Shown piece after piece: positions 8,981 to 17,266 of a stretch of 64,000 nt of DNA. This stretch comes from G963665185 sp049723905. Its GTDB lineage: Bacteria > Desulfobacterota > Desulfovibrionia > Desulfovibrionales > Desulfovibrionaceae. The position numbers and the translations under genes were made by a program. The notes below the pieces were generated by a model. It was not told the origin of the DNA. It did not search any database and saw only the letters and a list, made by a program, of their open reading frames with translations. How positions within the stretch are numbered: position 1 is the first letter of the stretch; every line of letters starts with the position of its first letter. The DNA lies in contig NZ_JBJKFD010000001.1 of the NCBI RefSeq assembly GCF_049723905.1, positions 372,001 through 436,000 on the forward strand, read 5' to 3'.

Positions 8981-10169
8981 TCCGACGCTGGTCGGAGTCT
9001 TCGTATTGGCCGCCTTTGCGCTCAGGGCGGCCTATCTGGTGTGGGCCGGGCCGCAGCTGACCTGGCCGGACGAGAGCCGCTTCTACTCCCTTACGCAGTT
9101 TTTGGTGGTATCCTGGAGCTTCCCGGAAGCCATGAAGGCACACGACATGCCGCTTACTCCTTTGCTGCTTGCCGTGCTTGTCCGCACGACGGGCTGCGGA
9201 TTGTTCGGCATGAAGCTTTTTATCTGCACCCTGTCCGCCCTTACGGTAGTACCCGTGGGGATGATTGCCGGGCGGCTGTACGCTTCGCGTTGGTCTGTAT
9301 ATCTGGCCTGCGCCATGACCTGCGTGTATCCCTTCTTTCTTTTTTATTCGCGGCTGCTGCTTTCCGAAACTTTTTTTCTGTTTTTTCTTACCAGCTTCTT
9401 TGCCGTGCTCATCTGCCTGCCGGACCGTGTGGGAGGCTGGCTCTCCGGCATATTTGTCGGGCTGTCCCATTTGGTGCGCCCAACATTGTTGTATTTTCTG
9501 CCCGTGGCCTGGTGCTGGATGGTGTGGAAGGGGGGCTGGAAAATTCGCCACGCTGTGACAGCGGCAATTGTTTGTGCGGTAATTATAGCCCCCTGGGTGG
9601 GGCGAAACGTACTGGTGCTGGGTGCTCCCGTACTTGCCACGGCCAGTTCCGGCCATGTTCTGTGGGAAGGCAACAATCCTTGGAATCCGCATGGCGCAAC
9701 CGCACAGACCGATTGGGGATATCTGGATAACGCGCCTGCCAACCTGGGCGAGCTCGCCAGGGACAATTGGGAAAAAGATCAGGCCGTGGCGTTTATTAAG
9801 GGCAACCCCGGTTTTTTTCTGCGGGCAGCGCTGCACAAGTTCGCGCGTTTTTGGAATGTGGTGCCCAACCATCCCAGCCTCCAGAGGGGGCTGTACATGT
9901 GGGGCTCGGTTCTTTCCTTCGGTCCCATACTGCTCCTTTCTTTGGTCGCGCCATTTGTGCTGCGTCGGGCTTGGCGAGATGTCCTTCTTTTGTGGGGATT
10001 TGCCGGGTACTACACGCTGTTGCATATGGTTACCATCGGCTCCATTCGTTATAGATTGCCTTTGGAACCGCTGCTTCTGGCTATGGCTGCCGCCGTATTG
10101 GTTCGTCTGTTTGATGTGTCGGCACGGCGATTCGGCATTGATGCCCGGAATACACGGGGAAAGGGATAA
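8943..10169 (+). CDS. GT-C (GT39/ArnT-like) membrane glycosyltransferase
   Basis: The 408-residue polytopic protein has about nine to eleven hydrophobic segments. The early periplasmic loop carries TWPDESRFY, with the Asp-Glu pair typical of GT-C enzymes that use polyprenyl-phosphate sugars. The start at 8943 is the first ATG after a run of unlikely N-terminal residues and overlaps the preceding GT2 gene, suggesting coupling. Its stop TAA overlaps the ATG of the next gene in TAATG. It probably transfers the sugar made by the upstream synthase to a lipid, glycan or protein; the acceptor cannot be told. Confidence 0.82.
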   Translation: MLPHIFPEKLKVNPTLVGVFVLAAFALRAAYLVWAGPQLTWPDESRFYSLTQFLVVSWSFPEAMKAHDMPLTPLLLAVLVRTTGCGLFGMKLFICTLSALTVVPVGMIAGRLYASRWSVYLACAMTCVYPFFLFYSRLLLSETFFLFFLTSFFAVLICLPDRVGGWLSGIFVGLSHLVRPTLLYFLPVAWCWMVWKGGWKIRHAVTAAIVCAVIIAPWVGRNVLVLGAPVLATASSGHVLWEGNNPWNPHGATAQTDWGYLDNAPANLGELARDNWEKDQAVAFIKGNPGFFLRAALHKFARFWNVVPNHPSLQRGLYMWGSVLSFGPILLLSLVAPFVLRRAWRDVLLLWGFAGYYTLLHMVTIGSIRYRLPLEPLLLAMAAAVLVRLFDVSARRFGIDARNTRGKG

Positions 10170-11131
10170 TGAAAAAGCTGGTTGGCCATATCTTCCGTTT
10201 TGGAATAGCAGGGGCCTGCATTGCATATGCCTTGTGGGGCGTAAATTTCAATGCGCTGGCCCAGGCCTTTCACCGGTTTGATATGCTTCGGATAGCAGGT
10301 CTTATCCTCTTCAGTTTTCTTGGGTATTTTTTGCTTGGTTGTCGCCTGCGGTTTATTTCGTCTGGCCGCGTCTCGGTATATCTCGGTACCAAGGCCTCGA
10401 TTTTCGCCTTGGGAGTGAACAATATTTTCCCTGCCAAGTTAGGGGAGGTCGCCAAAGCCCTTTACCTGGGGCAGGTAACCTCCATGGGGCCAGCCAGCGG
10501 TTTGGGAATTGTTTTTTGGGAGCGTTTTTTCGACCTGAACATGCTGCTTGCGCTCGGCTTGTTGAGCACCATTTCTTTGAAGCTGGGATTTATTGCAGTA
10601 CCTTTTGCTCTGGCAATCGCTACGGGCTGGTTGTATGTCTACAGCCTGCGCCGCCATCCCCATGTTGTTCCCCGGATTTTGGCATATCTTCCCCTTGGCA
10701 GGCTGCGGCTGTTCATAGATGATGTGAACGGGCATGTTTCCAAGGATTTCGGGCCGGGGTTCGCCCTGCGTCTGCTGGGGGTTACAGCTTTGGTTTGGGG
10801 GCAATATGTGCTCCAGGTGGGGGCCGGACTCAACTGGGTAGGCGGGCTGTCGCTTACACCGGGGCAGGTTATGGCCGTATTTGTCGTATCTGCCGTGGGC
10901 ATGGCTGTACCATCTTCGCCCGGTGCATTCGGCATGTACGAGGCCAGCTTTGTTTTCGGCATGGGGCTTTTCGGTATAGACAAAACCGACGCCCTGGCCG
11001 TGGCTTTAGTAATTCATATGATTCAATATGTGCCGACGACTGTAATCAGCGGCATAATTTTTTGCGATAAAAGGGTCTCTGTTTCCAGCCTGTGGAAACG
11101 GCCCGACCATGACATAGCGGAGACAAAATGA
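10169..11131 (+). CDS. Flippase-like integral membrane protein (UPF0104/AglD type)
   Basis: The 320-residue protein has about eight membrane helices and the family-like stretches IFALGVNNIFPAKLGEVAKA (near residues 75-95) and VPSSPGAFGMYEA (near 250). These resemble the lysylphosphatidylglycerol-synthetase transmembrane family. Several members have been linked to lipid or lipid-sugar movement. It is translationally coupled to the GT-C gene upstream, and its end overlaps thiD by four bases. The call is by family pattern and context; transport has not been shown for this protein. Confidence 0.78.
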   Translation: MKKLVGHIFRFGIAGACIAYALWGVNFNALAQAFHRFDMLRIAGLILFSFLGYFLLGCRLRFISSGRVSVYLGTKASIFALGVNNIFPAKLGEVAKALYLGQVTSMGPASGLGIVFWERFFDLNMLLALGLLSTISLKLGFIAVPFALAIATGWLYVYSLRRHPHVVPRILAYLPLGRLRLFIDDVNGHVSKDFGPGFALRLLGVTALVWGQYVLQVGAGLNWVGGLSLTPGQVMAVFVVSAVGMAVPSSPGAFGMYEASFVFGMGLFGIDKTDALAVALVIHMIQYVPTTVISGIIFCDKRVSVSSLWKRPDHDIAETK

Positions 11132-12504
11132 AATCTCTTCCAGCCGTTTTGACCATTGCCGGTTCGGATTCCGGCGGTGGAGCCGGTATCCAGGCCGATC
11201 TCAAAACTTTTTCCATGCTCGGAACCTACGGGGCCAGCGTCATCACCGCACTTACAGCTCAGAATAGCTGCGGAGTAACAGGAATTTCCGCACCGGAGCC
11301 AGACTTTGCCGCCCAACAGTTGCGCACAGTGCTGGAAGACATCCCCATCCGTGCCGCCAAAACCGGCATGCTGTTTTCCGAAGACATTATCCAAGCCTTG
11401 GCTGATGTATTGGAAGAACCCAGGTTCGACTTTCCTTTGGTGGTCGATCCCGTATGCGTTGCCACCAGCGGGGATGTGCTGCTCAAGCCTGATGCTCTCG
11501 GCGCACTCAAGGAACGGATGATTCCTTTGGCTGCCGTGCTTACGCCCAACCGTCAGGAAGCCGAGTTGCTGACCGGGCGCAAGATAGACCGCCGCTCCGA
11601 CTGCTTTGACGCCATTTCCCGTCTGTTGGACATGGGTGCAGGTGCGGTGCTGCTCAAGGGCGGACATTTTGATGACTCGCCAGCCATGACCGATTGGCTG
11701 GGAATGCCGGGGCACGACCCGCTGCCCATGATTCAGCCCCGTGTGGATACCAACAATACCCATGGTACGGGATGCACGCTTTCCTCGGCCATTGCCGCGC
11801 ATCTTGCCTTGGGATGCGACATGATGGAGGCTGTCCGTAAAGCGCAGGAATACCTTAACCTGGCGCTTCGCACATCGTTTGCCGTGGGCAAAGGGCATGG
11901 ACCTGCCAACCACATGGCCCCGTTGCTGGTGCATCAGGGCGTGGACAGGGCGTTTGTGCGGCTTGTGGAAACGGCGCACGAGTTGTGCAGTCTGCCAGGA
12001 GCCGCTCGTTTGGCAGGTTTGGGAATGAATTTGGCGGTCTCCCTGCCCGGAGGGTGTCGGCCAGAACATGTTGCCTCGATGAGTGCGCCTATGGTGGGCT
12101 CTATGGATGGCCGTCTGCTTTCTGCTGGTTGTCCTTGCCTGGGCGGGGATGACGACCTTGCCAAAGGCCTGCTGGCCGTGCGTGAGATTTTTTCGGATAT
12201 TGATTGGGCCGTTGCTGCCCATTGCACGGGAGAGCATGCCGACGGCCTGGACTTGGAAGGGCTGCTGACCGTGGAGGTTGGGGATGTGCTGGGCGGAAAA
12301 GGCCATGAAAAGGAAGATCAGTGGATTAGCAGCAGCCTTACCATGAACTGGGAGCTGTACAAGGCGGTTGCCGACGCAGGTTTGGAATGCGCCCCTCAGG
12401 TAGTTCGTATGCGGGGCGGGGCAGGTTCACCCGATACATTGTTTTGCTTTGCACCGACCGCGGAAGAGCTTGTTCGCGTGTGCTCGCAAATAAGTTCTTT
12501 GTAG
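11128..12504 (+). CDS. thiD: HMP/HMP-P kinase ThiD with C-terminal ThiN-like domain
   Basis: Residues 1-265 are ThiD: the start LTIAGSDSGGGAGIQADLKT, the VVDPVC stretch, LLKGGH, and the anion-hole NTHGTGCTLSSAIAA. ThiD phosphorylates hydroxymethylpyrimidine twice for thiamine synthesis. Residues about 275-458 form a second domain. Its GLGMNLAVSLPGG and following region resemble ThiN, which in archaea either joins pyrimidine and thiazole or senses thiamine phosphates. An arginine-rich catalytic stretch expected of an active ThiN is not evident. The ATG overlaps the preceding stop. Bacterial ThiD-ThiN fusions are less usual than ThiD alone. Confidence 0.88.
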   Translation: MKSLPAVLTIAGSDSGGGAGIQADLKTFSMLGTYGASVITALTAQNSCGVTGISAPEPDFAAQQLRTVLEDIPIRAAKTGMLFSEDIIQALADVLEEPRFDFPLVVDPVCVATSGDVLLKPDALGALKERMIPLAAVLTPNRQEAELLTGRKIDRRSDCFDAISRLLDMGAGAVLLKGGHFDDSPAMTDWLGMPGHDPLPMIQPRVDTNNTHGTGCTLSSAIAAHLALGCDMMEAVRKAQEYLNLALRTSFAVGKGHGPANHMAPLLVHQGVDRAFVRLVETAHELCSLPGAARLAGLGMNLAVSLPGGCRPEHVASMSAPMVGSMDGRLLSAGCPCLGGDDDLAKGLLAVREIFSDIDWAVAAHCTGEHADGLDLEGLLTVEVGDVLGGKGHEKEDQWISSSLTMNWELYKAVADAGLECAPQVVRMRGGAGSPDTLFCFAPTAEELVRVCSQISSL

Positions 12505-12625
12505 GCGTTTTTTACCTGCAAGCTTGACATGCAGCACTGGTCTATGAAAAGGCATTCCTGCACTTTGGCCTTCTGTCGGTTTGGGGTTGCCTGAAAATTC
12601 AGCAGGGCTGTGGTGTATATTTCAT

Positions 12626-12709
12626 GCGAGAGTGGCGGAATTGGTAGACGCACTAGATTTAGGATCTAGCGGCCTAGCTGTGGGGGTTCGAGTCCCCCCT
12701 CTCGCACCA
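12626..12709 (+). tRNA. tRNA-Leu (anticodon UAG)
   Basis: The 84-nt tRNA has acceptor stem GCGAGAG/CTCTCGC, discriminator A and an encoded CCA at 12707-12709. The anticodon stem is CTAGA/TCTAG with loop TTTAGGA, giving UAG at 12660-12662. The long variable arm and the GGTTCGAGTCC T-arm fit leucine tRNA. It is followed by its own terminator. Confidence 0.97.
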
Positions 12710-12720
12710 CCAGATATATC

Positions 12721-12765
12721 AAGGGCTTACGGAAATATGAGATTTCCGTGGGCCCTTTTCTTTTT
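12721..12765 (+). terminator. Terminator of tRNA-Leu
   Basis: AAGGGCTTACGGAAAT and ATTTCCGTGGGCCCTT form a long stem with one mismatch around a five-base loop, followed by TTCTTTTT. It sits 11 bases after the tRNA CCA. Confidence 0.85.
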
Positions 12766-12800
12766 GGGACACTTCTTATTTTGTCCCACTTTTGTCCCAC
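12766..12800. repeat. GTCCC repeats beside tRNA-Leu
   Basis: Two direct copies of TTGTCCCAC (12781-12789 and 12792-12800) lie next to an inverted GGGACA (12766-12771). Such repeats beside a tRNA resemble arm-type sites of integrating elements, but no integrase gene is present nearby. They may be a scar. Confidence 0.4.
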
Positions 12801-12869
12801 CCGGCAGGGGCCTCTTATGCCTCCGTGTAGTCGTTAGGTTGCTATTCCGTTGGGTAAAAGTATCTGGGC

Positions 12870-14144
12870 CTAGCGCCTGAACCTGTTGCGCAGGGCAAAG
12901 CCGAACAGGGTGGCTTGGATGGTGACGAGGAGTTGCCAGGCGAGCGTGAGGACGCGGTAGAGGCCGTGAGTGGTTCCGGCTTTGGATTTTGCTAAAGGGA
13001 TGTAGTTCAGCCAGTTGTCTATGACGGCATCGACCTTTGTCGGATCGAGTGACCATGAAAAATGGTGCCAGACTTCTTGCAACGTGAGTGCGACAAACGG
13101 GGCAAGGGCGAAATCAAGCAATACAACAATTGCGCGGGTGGGATTTTCCCCAAAGCCGCTGATGTATTTATAGATCCAGAGCATGGCGATGAGGAACCAC
13201 GAGCCATGGTTCTGCTTGAGTAATTTGAGTTGGGCTTCCTTTTCGGAAACATGCCAGCGGGAAGCCTCGTACTCGTTATGCTCGTCTTTGTATTTGCGCT
13301 TCATGCGCTGGTAAAAGTCACGAGTGGCTTGGAGCTGACCATCCTCATCTTCCACCGCAACTTTGATTCGATTTTTTTCTTCGGGCCATTGGCAGTTCTC
13401 GAAGTGTATGTCACCAACATTGAGTACACCATTGAAGTCGAGAAGAGTTTTGTCCATGCCTTTCCAGTTGTGGAAGTAGACGGGGCCTTGAGCAAAGGTT
13501 GCGTTGTGGAGTGAGAAGGCGGAACCTGGAGCGGTCTGGATGTCTTTGAAGGTGCATGGTTTTTCGAATGCTGCGTTCCTGAAATATGTTCCCCTCTCGA
13601 ACGTCGCGTCCGTGAAATATGTTTTCCTCTCGAACGTCGCGCTCCAGAAATATGTTGCCCCCCCGAACTTCGCGTACCCGAAATATGTTTTCCCCTCGAA
13701 CGTCGCGTTCCTAAAATCTGTATACTCCTCGAACGTCGTGTTCCCGAAATTTGTATACTCCTCGAAGGTCGCGTATCCGAAATATGTTTTCCCCCCGAAC
13801 TTCGCGCCCGTGAAAGATGTTTCCCCCCCGAAGGTCGCGTCCCTGAAATATGTTTCCCCCTCGAAGCTTGCGTGCCTGAAAGAAATTGCTGGCAGGGGAC
13901 AGTCGTTAGCAAAGCAAATATCACCTGGAAAGACAACGCCTGCTAAATTACATATAGCCTCTTTATCTTCCAAATCGATAGTTGCCTGGATGCGTTCGGA
14001 AACAAGGGCATTGAAGTCGTCCACGGACATGCCTTTGTGTTCTGCCGGTGCGTGGAAAACGCAATATTCTTTGTTGTCTTCATCGGTCCAGACCGGGGGC
14101 TGCGGATCGAGCCAATAGTATTCTTCACATTTACAGCAGCCCAT
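12870..14144 (-). CDS. Pentapeptide-repeat protein with C-terminal membrane domain
   Basis: The 424-residue protein has three parts. An N-terminal region of about 85 residues has cysteines (MGCCKC). Residues about 88-195 hold ten tandem 11-residue units of the form A-T-F-x-x-x-T-x-F-x-x, a right-handed beta-helix of the pentapeptide_3 type. The C-terminal part has two hydrophobic segments (about 336-355 and 395-416), preceded by SGFGENPTRA as seen in channel-like tails of related proteins. It is probably membrane-bound with the beta-helix in the cytoplasm. The function is unknown. It sits alone between tRNA-Leu and umuC on the opposite strand from the tRNA. Confidence 0.8.
   Translation of the reverse strand: MGCCKCEEYYWLDPQPPVWTDEDNKEYCVFHAPAEHKGMSVDDFNALVSERIQATIDLEDKEAICNLAGVVFPGDICFANDCPLPAISFRHASFEGETYFRDATFGGETSFTGAKFGGKTYFGYATFEEYTNFGNTTFEEYTDFRNATFEGKTYFGYAKFGGATYFWSATFERKTYFTDATFERGTYFRNAAFEKPCTFKDIQTAPGSAFSLHNATFAQGPVYFHNWKGMDKTLLDFNGVLNVGDIHFENCQWPEEKNRIKVAVEDEDGQLQATRDFYQRMKRKYKDEHNEYEASRWHVSEKEAQLKLLKQNHGSWFLIAMLWIYKYISGFGENPTRAIVVLLDFALAPFVALTLQEVWHHFSWSLDPTKVDAVIDNWLNYIPLAKSKAGTTHGLYRVLTLAWQLLVTIQATLFGFALRNRFRR
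13581..13889. repeat. Ten imperfect 33-bp tandem repeats within the pentapeptide gene
   Basis: GAAATATGTT-like blocks recur at 13581, 13614, 13647 and onward to 13878, exactly 33 bases apart. They encode the 11-residue units. The near-identity of several units suggests recent expansion or recombination. Confidence 0.85.
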
Positions 14145-14263
14145 GGGTACTCCGTGCGGGTGGTGTTCTAGTTTTAGACGTAACGCAAAACGGAATGCGA
14201 TGGATTGTATAGAATGTTTTGAGACGACAGGGCAAGGGGCCTACTGCCGATCATCCCTTCCTA

Positions 14264-15544
14264 TTACCGCGCCGTGGGCAACTCTTCCCAGCGGGTGGTG
14301 TAGTGGGGCGAAAGGGCGTTTTGCCGCATGTGCCACGTCCGTTTGCCCACGCCTGCGGCGGCGAGTTGCAGTGCTCCTTTGCCATGGCTGCCCCTCGACG
14401 CATCGAGGGCACGCATCAGGGCATTGCGGTATTTTCGGTGGTCTTCCAAAGGGGAAAAAAGCGAAAGTTGCCGCCCGGCTTTTGGGACAAGCCCCAAAAG
14501 GATAATCCCCATTTTTTGATACGCATATCCTTCCCTGTAAGTCTGCTCCAGAATTTCCATTCCCCTGCCTGCCAGTTCGGGCGTGTCGTCTGTGGCAAGG
14601 GCGAGTTCCACGCCTGCGGTATTGTCGTATTGCGGGCCGGGCCTGTATTTGCTGGTACGTAGGAATACCTGAATTGTTGCGGCCAGCAGTCCGCGCCGCC
14701 GCAGTTTTTTGCCTGCTATCTGCGCATGTGTGGCCAGGGATTCGCTCAGGGAGGCGAGGTCGTAGATTGGAGTCCCAAACGAGCGGGACGAGAGAATGCT
14801 TTTTGCCGGGGGCGGGGCATCGTCCAGAGTAATGCACGGCTGCTGCCGGAGTTCCAGCACGGTGTGCAGGCCGGGAATGTGCAGCAGGGCGCGCACGGCC
14901 ACATCCGGCATGTCCCGCAATGCCTTGGCCGTTCGTATGCCCCGGTCCTGCAGCTTTTTGGCGTTCCGGCGTCCGATTCCCCAAATCTCTTCCACTGGAA
15001 ATTGCGCCAGGCAGAATTCTATCTGTTTCTTGTCCACAAGGGCGCACACGCCACGGCTTTGGGGGTATTTTTTGGCTGTTCTGTTGGCGACCTTGGCAAG
15101 GGTTTTGGTGCGCGCAAAGCCCACGGAAACAGGAATGCCGGTCCACTGCCAGACAGTGTTGCGGATTTTGCGCCCCAGAGAGAGCAACTCCTCCCGTCCT
15201 TTGTTCCGAAACACCAGAAAACACTCATCAATGGAATATATCTCGATTTCCGGCGTAAAGTTTTCCAGGGTATGCATCACCCGTGCGGACAGGTCGCCGT
15301 AGAGGGTATAATTGGAGGAGAATACCTGGATATTGTGGCGTTGCAGCAGGGGCCGTGCCTTGAATTCCGGGCTGCCCCTTTTTACCCCCAGGGCCTTTGC
15401 CTCGGCAGAGCAGGCGATGACGCAGCCGTCGTTGTTGGAAAGAACGACAACCGGCTTGCGTTGCAGGTCCGGGCGGAATACCCGCTCGCACGAAACATAA
15501 AAGCAGTTGCAGTCGACCAGGGCATAGAAGGCGTTTGAACTCAT
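14264..15544 (-). CDS. umuC: Y-family translesion DNA polymerase UmuC
   Basis: The 426-residue polymerase has the catalytic motifs ALVDCNCFYVSCERVF (metal-binding D11) and YSIDECFL, with a GIPVSVGFARTKTLAKVAN palm stretch and helix-hairpin-helix near WGIGRRNAKKL. A QLSLF beta-clamp-binding motif lies in the C-terminal part. It fills damaged template gaps in SOS mutagenesis with UmuD'. The start is the ATG at 15544, which overlaps the UmuD stop as ATGA; longer upstream residues in this frame are out of character and lie inside umuD. Confidence 0.95.
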   Translation of the reverse strand: MSSNAFYALVDCNCFYVSCERVFRPDLQRKPVVVLSNNDGCVIACSAEAKALGVKRGSPEFKARPLLQRHNIQVFSSNYTLYGDLSARVMHTLENFTPEIEIYSIDECFLVFRNKGREELLSLGRKIRNTVWQWTGIPVSVGFARTKTLAKVANRTAKKYPQSRGVCALVDKKQIEFCLAQFPVEEIWGIGRRNAKKLQDRGIRTAKALRDMPDVAVRALLHIPGLHTVLELRQQPCITLDDAPPPAKSILSSRSFGTPIYDLASLSESLATHAQIAGKKLRRRGLLAATIQVFLRTSKYRPGPQYDNTAGVELALATDDTPELAGRGMEILEQTYREGYAYQKMGIILLGLVPKAGRQLSLFSPLEDHRKYRNALMRALDASRGSHGKGALQLAAAGVGKRTWHMRQNALSPHYTTRWEELPTAR

Positions 15545-15969
15545 CTGTAGCTTCTCACCACGCCGACAACCGTTCCCCACACATAGAAATCCTGCTCCGG
15601 GAATATCTCCATCTCCGGGTATCTGTCGTTTGCCGGAACAAGCGTTACCCGCCCGTTCTTTTTTCGCAGGTATTTTACGGTCAGTTCGCCGTCCAGCACT
15701 GCCACAACAATACAACCTGTTGCCGCGCCTGCGGATCGGTCCACAACCAGTATGTCCCCGTCCTGAATACCCGCGTCCAACATGGATTCTCCGCTGACCC
15801 GGATAAAAAACGTCGCGGCCCGGTTGCGGACAAGGTAGGTGTTCAAATCCAGATTCTTTTCAATATAGTCATCCGCCGGGCTGGGAAAGCCGGCAGGCAC
15901 GGGGCAGAGAAACAGCGGCAGGGGGCTTTCCGGGCTGCTGCTGGGGGTAAAAATGCTGTTTACTTTCAT
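15541..15969 (-). CDS. umuD: UmuD-like self-cleaving SOS protein
   Basis: The 142-residue protein has the S24 peptidase fold with nucleophile S62 (GESMLDAG) and general base K99 (LTVKYL). The cleavage site is A26-G27, each shifted by two from the E. coli positions. RecA-stimulated cleavage would yield UmuD', the partner of UmuC. There is no DNA-binding domain, so it is not a LexA. The ATG directly abuts a perfect palindrome and shows no ribosome-binding site, so a leaderless or near-leaderless message is possible. Confidence 0.92.
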   Translation of the reverse strand: MKVNSIFTPSSSPESPLPLFLCPVPAGFPSPADDYIEKNLDLNTYLVRNRAATFFIRVSGESMLDAGIQDGDILVVDRSAGAATGCIVVAVLDGELTVKYLRKKNGRVTLVPANDRYPEMEIFPEQDFYVWGTVVGVVRSYR

Positions 15970-15999
15970 AAACTTTGTTTATCTAAATGAACAAAGTTT
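15970..15999. promoter_or_regulatory. Perfect palindrome (probable operator) at umuD start
   Basis: Arms AAACTTTGTT (15970-15979) and AACAAAGTTT (15990-15999) are exact inverted repeats separated by ten bases, one base upstream of the umuD ATG. It does not match the E. coli LexA box. It may be the lineage's SOS operator or a binding site for another repressor. Confidence 0.6.
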
Positions 16000-16090
16000 T
16001 GCAAGCAGGGCGGGCTGCAAAAGGGAAGTGGAAACTTGTGGAAGCGGCGGTAAACAGGGGCATGCGCGCTTTTCAGGGGAAGGAATAAAA

Positions 16091-16120
16091 AAAGCCGACG
16101 TCAGGGGCGGCGTCGGCTTT
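16091..16120 (-). terminator. Terminator after the EF-hand gene
   Basis: AAAGCCGACG (16091-16100) and CGTCGGCTTT (16111-16120) form a perfect stem. On the minus strand a T-run follows. It ends the transcript of the secreted EF-hand protein. Confidence 0.85.
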
Positions 16121-16145
16121 GGAACTGCAAGGCTGCGAGTGACGG

Positions 16146-16715
16146 TTAGAACCGTACTCCCTTGAAAATATTTATTTTGGAAAACGTGCTCTGATATTCG
16201 TCCTTGTCCATGTAATATGGATTGTCCTTGTCGCTTACTTTGAAGTCGTCCAAATTTACATTAATGGCCCGGGCTTCGTTTCGGTCGATTTTGCCGTCGT
16301 GGTTTGTATCCACCTTTTCAAAGGAAGGGACGAACGTGGCGGCGTCCACAAAGCGGCAGTCGATGTGCTTTCCGTCCGCACCCAAAGATACGGCAATGCT
16401 TTGCCCCGGCTTGATGCGAATTTTGCGGCAGGTCAGCCCCGACCATTCGTCCAGCCCGTTGGGATCTTCGCGTACTGCCTTGGCCTTTGTGGTGCCGTCG
16501 CTTTTATCGAAGCAGAGTGGCGCGGAGGAGGGGCAGCAGAACGAGTCGATGGTTTGGCTGGCAATTTTTTTGTAGGTCATGCTGCCGGTTTTGCTGAATA
16601 TGCGGATGGGGTCCATTGTTTGGTTGACGATGCCGAAGCATTGGTCGGAAGCCTGTGCAGGGAGGGCAATAGCCAGCAGGCACAGAAGGCACAGGAAAAA
16701 GGCACTACGGTTCAT
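16146..16715 (-). CDS. Secreted EF-hand domain protein
   Basis: The 189-residue protein has a clear signal peptide (MNRSAFFLCLLCLLAIALPAQA, cut before SDQ). It has several cysteines that could form disulfides in the periplasm (CCPSS, CFD, CRK, CRF). A canonical calcium-binding EF-hand loop DTNHDGKIDRNE lies near residue 135. The start at 16715 is chosen for the signal peptide and a GAGG site; upstream in-frame residues look non-coding. The body is not otherwise recognised. It is monocistronic with its own terminator. Confidence 0.7.
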   Translation of the reverse strand: MNRSAFFLCLLCLLAIALPAQASDQCFGIVNQTMDPIRIFSKTGSMTYKKIASQTIDSFCCPSSAPLCFDKSDGTTKAKAVREDPNGLDEWSGLTCRKIRIKPGQSIAVSLGADGKHIDCRFVDAATFVPSFEKVDTNHDGKIDRNEARAINVNLDDFKVSDKDNPYYMDKDEYQSTFSKINIFKGVRF

Positions 16716-16825
16716 GGGGTCCTCGGCGTTCTGGTGTTGGTGTCGGAAGGGACGATTCCACAGCATCCGCAATTTATGCGTTACTCAGTCTACGGCGTCA
16801 ATCCCCATGGCGTGGCAATGAGGGC

Positions 16826-17266
16826 TTATTGCTTCTTGGGCGTCTGCCATACAATGGTAACGGGCCGCTTTCCCCACTCTTTGGCCGCCTCTTTGTCCAG
16901 CCCGAAATAGATATCTATCTTCTGGGTCCAGCGTCTGTTCATTTTGTCCAGCACCTTGTATTCACCTTTCAGCCCCAGGATTTTTACCCTGGTTTTGTGG
17001 GTAAGTCCCATGGGGATGAGATCGTGTGATACGGCAATGGCTTTCATTCCCGGCTCCAGGGTGTCGCCCCAGGCGGTAGTAAAAGGGCCTCCCTCGGGTG
17101 TTGTTTCTTCCGGGCTGGATGTGTAGCCCGTGGACATTACTTTGAGGGTTTGCACTTCATATTTTTGGGATGACGTTTGATTTTCCGAGGGCTCGGAGCA
17201 CCCCACCAGCAAAAAAGTACAGAAGATGGCGTAAGGGACAACTTTTCTCAGTCTTTCGGAAAACAT
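16826..17266 (-). CDS. Lipoprotein with 3D (double-psi barrel) domain
   Basis: The 146-residue protein has a lipoprotein signal with lipobox LVGC at C23. The body has the 3D-domain pattern: TTAWGDTL, the central IAVSHDLIPMG, then KVLDKMNRRW and KIDIYFG with the paired aspartates that form the catalytic-like site. Proteins of this class (MltA tail, YabE/YuiC) bind or cleave peptidoglycan. A GGGGGG tract precedes the ATG at 17266. It is monocistronic. The substrate is inferred from family only. Confidence 0.75.
   Translation of the reverse strand: MFSERLRKVVPYAIFCTFLLVGCSEPSENQTSSQKYEVQTLKVMSTGYTSSPEETTPEGGPFTTAWGDTLEPGMKAIAVSHDLIPMGLTHKTRVKILGLKGEYKVLDKMNRRWTQKIDIYFGLDKEAAKEWGKRPVTIVWQTPKKQ

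Noticed and set aside
8946..10226. 426-residue minus-strand open frame
   Set aside because: Shadow of the GT-C gene; composition is odd (many His, Gln, Pro) and there is no ribosome-binding site.
12524..12548. TTGACA upstream of tRNA-Leu as a promoter
   Set aside because: No acceptable -10 lies at a 16-18-base spacing, so it was not annotated.
13581..13889. Evenly spaced repeats resembling a CRISPR array
   Set aside because: The 33-base periodicity has no variable spacers; every unit lies in frame in the pentapeptide-repeat gene and differs gradually.
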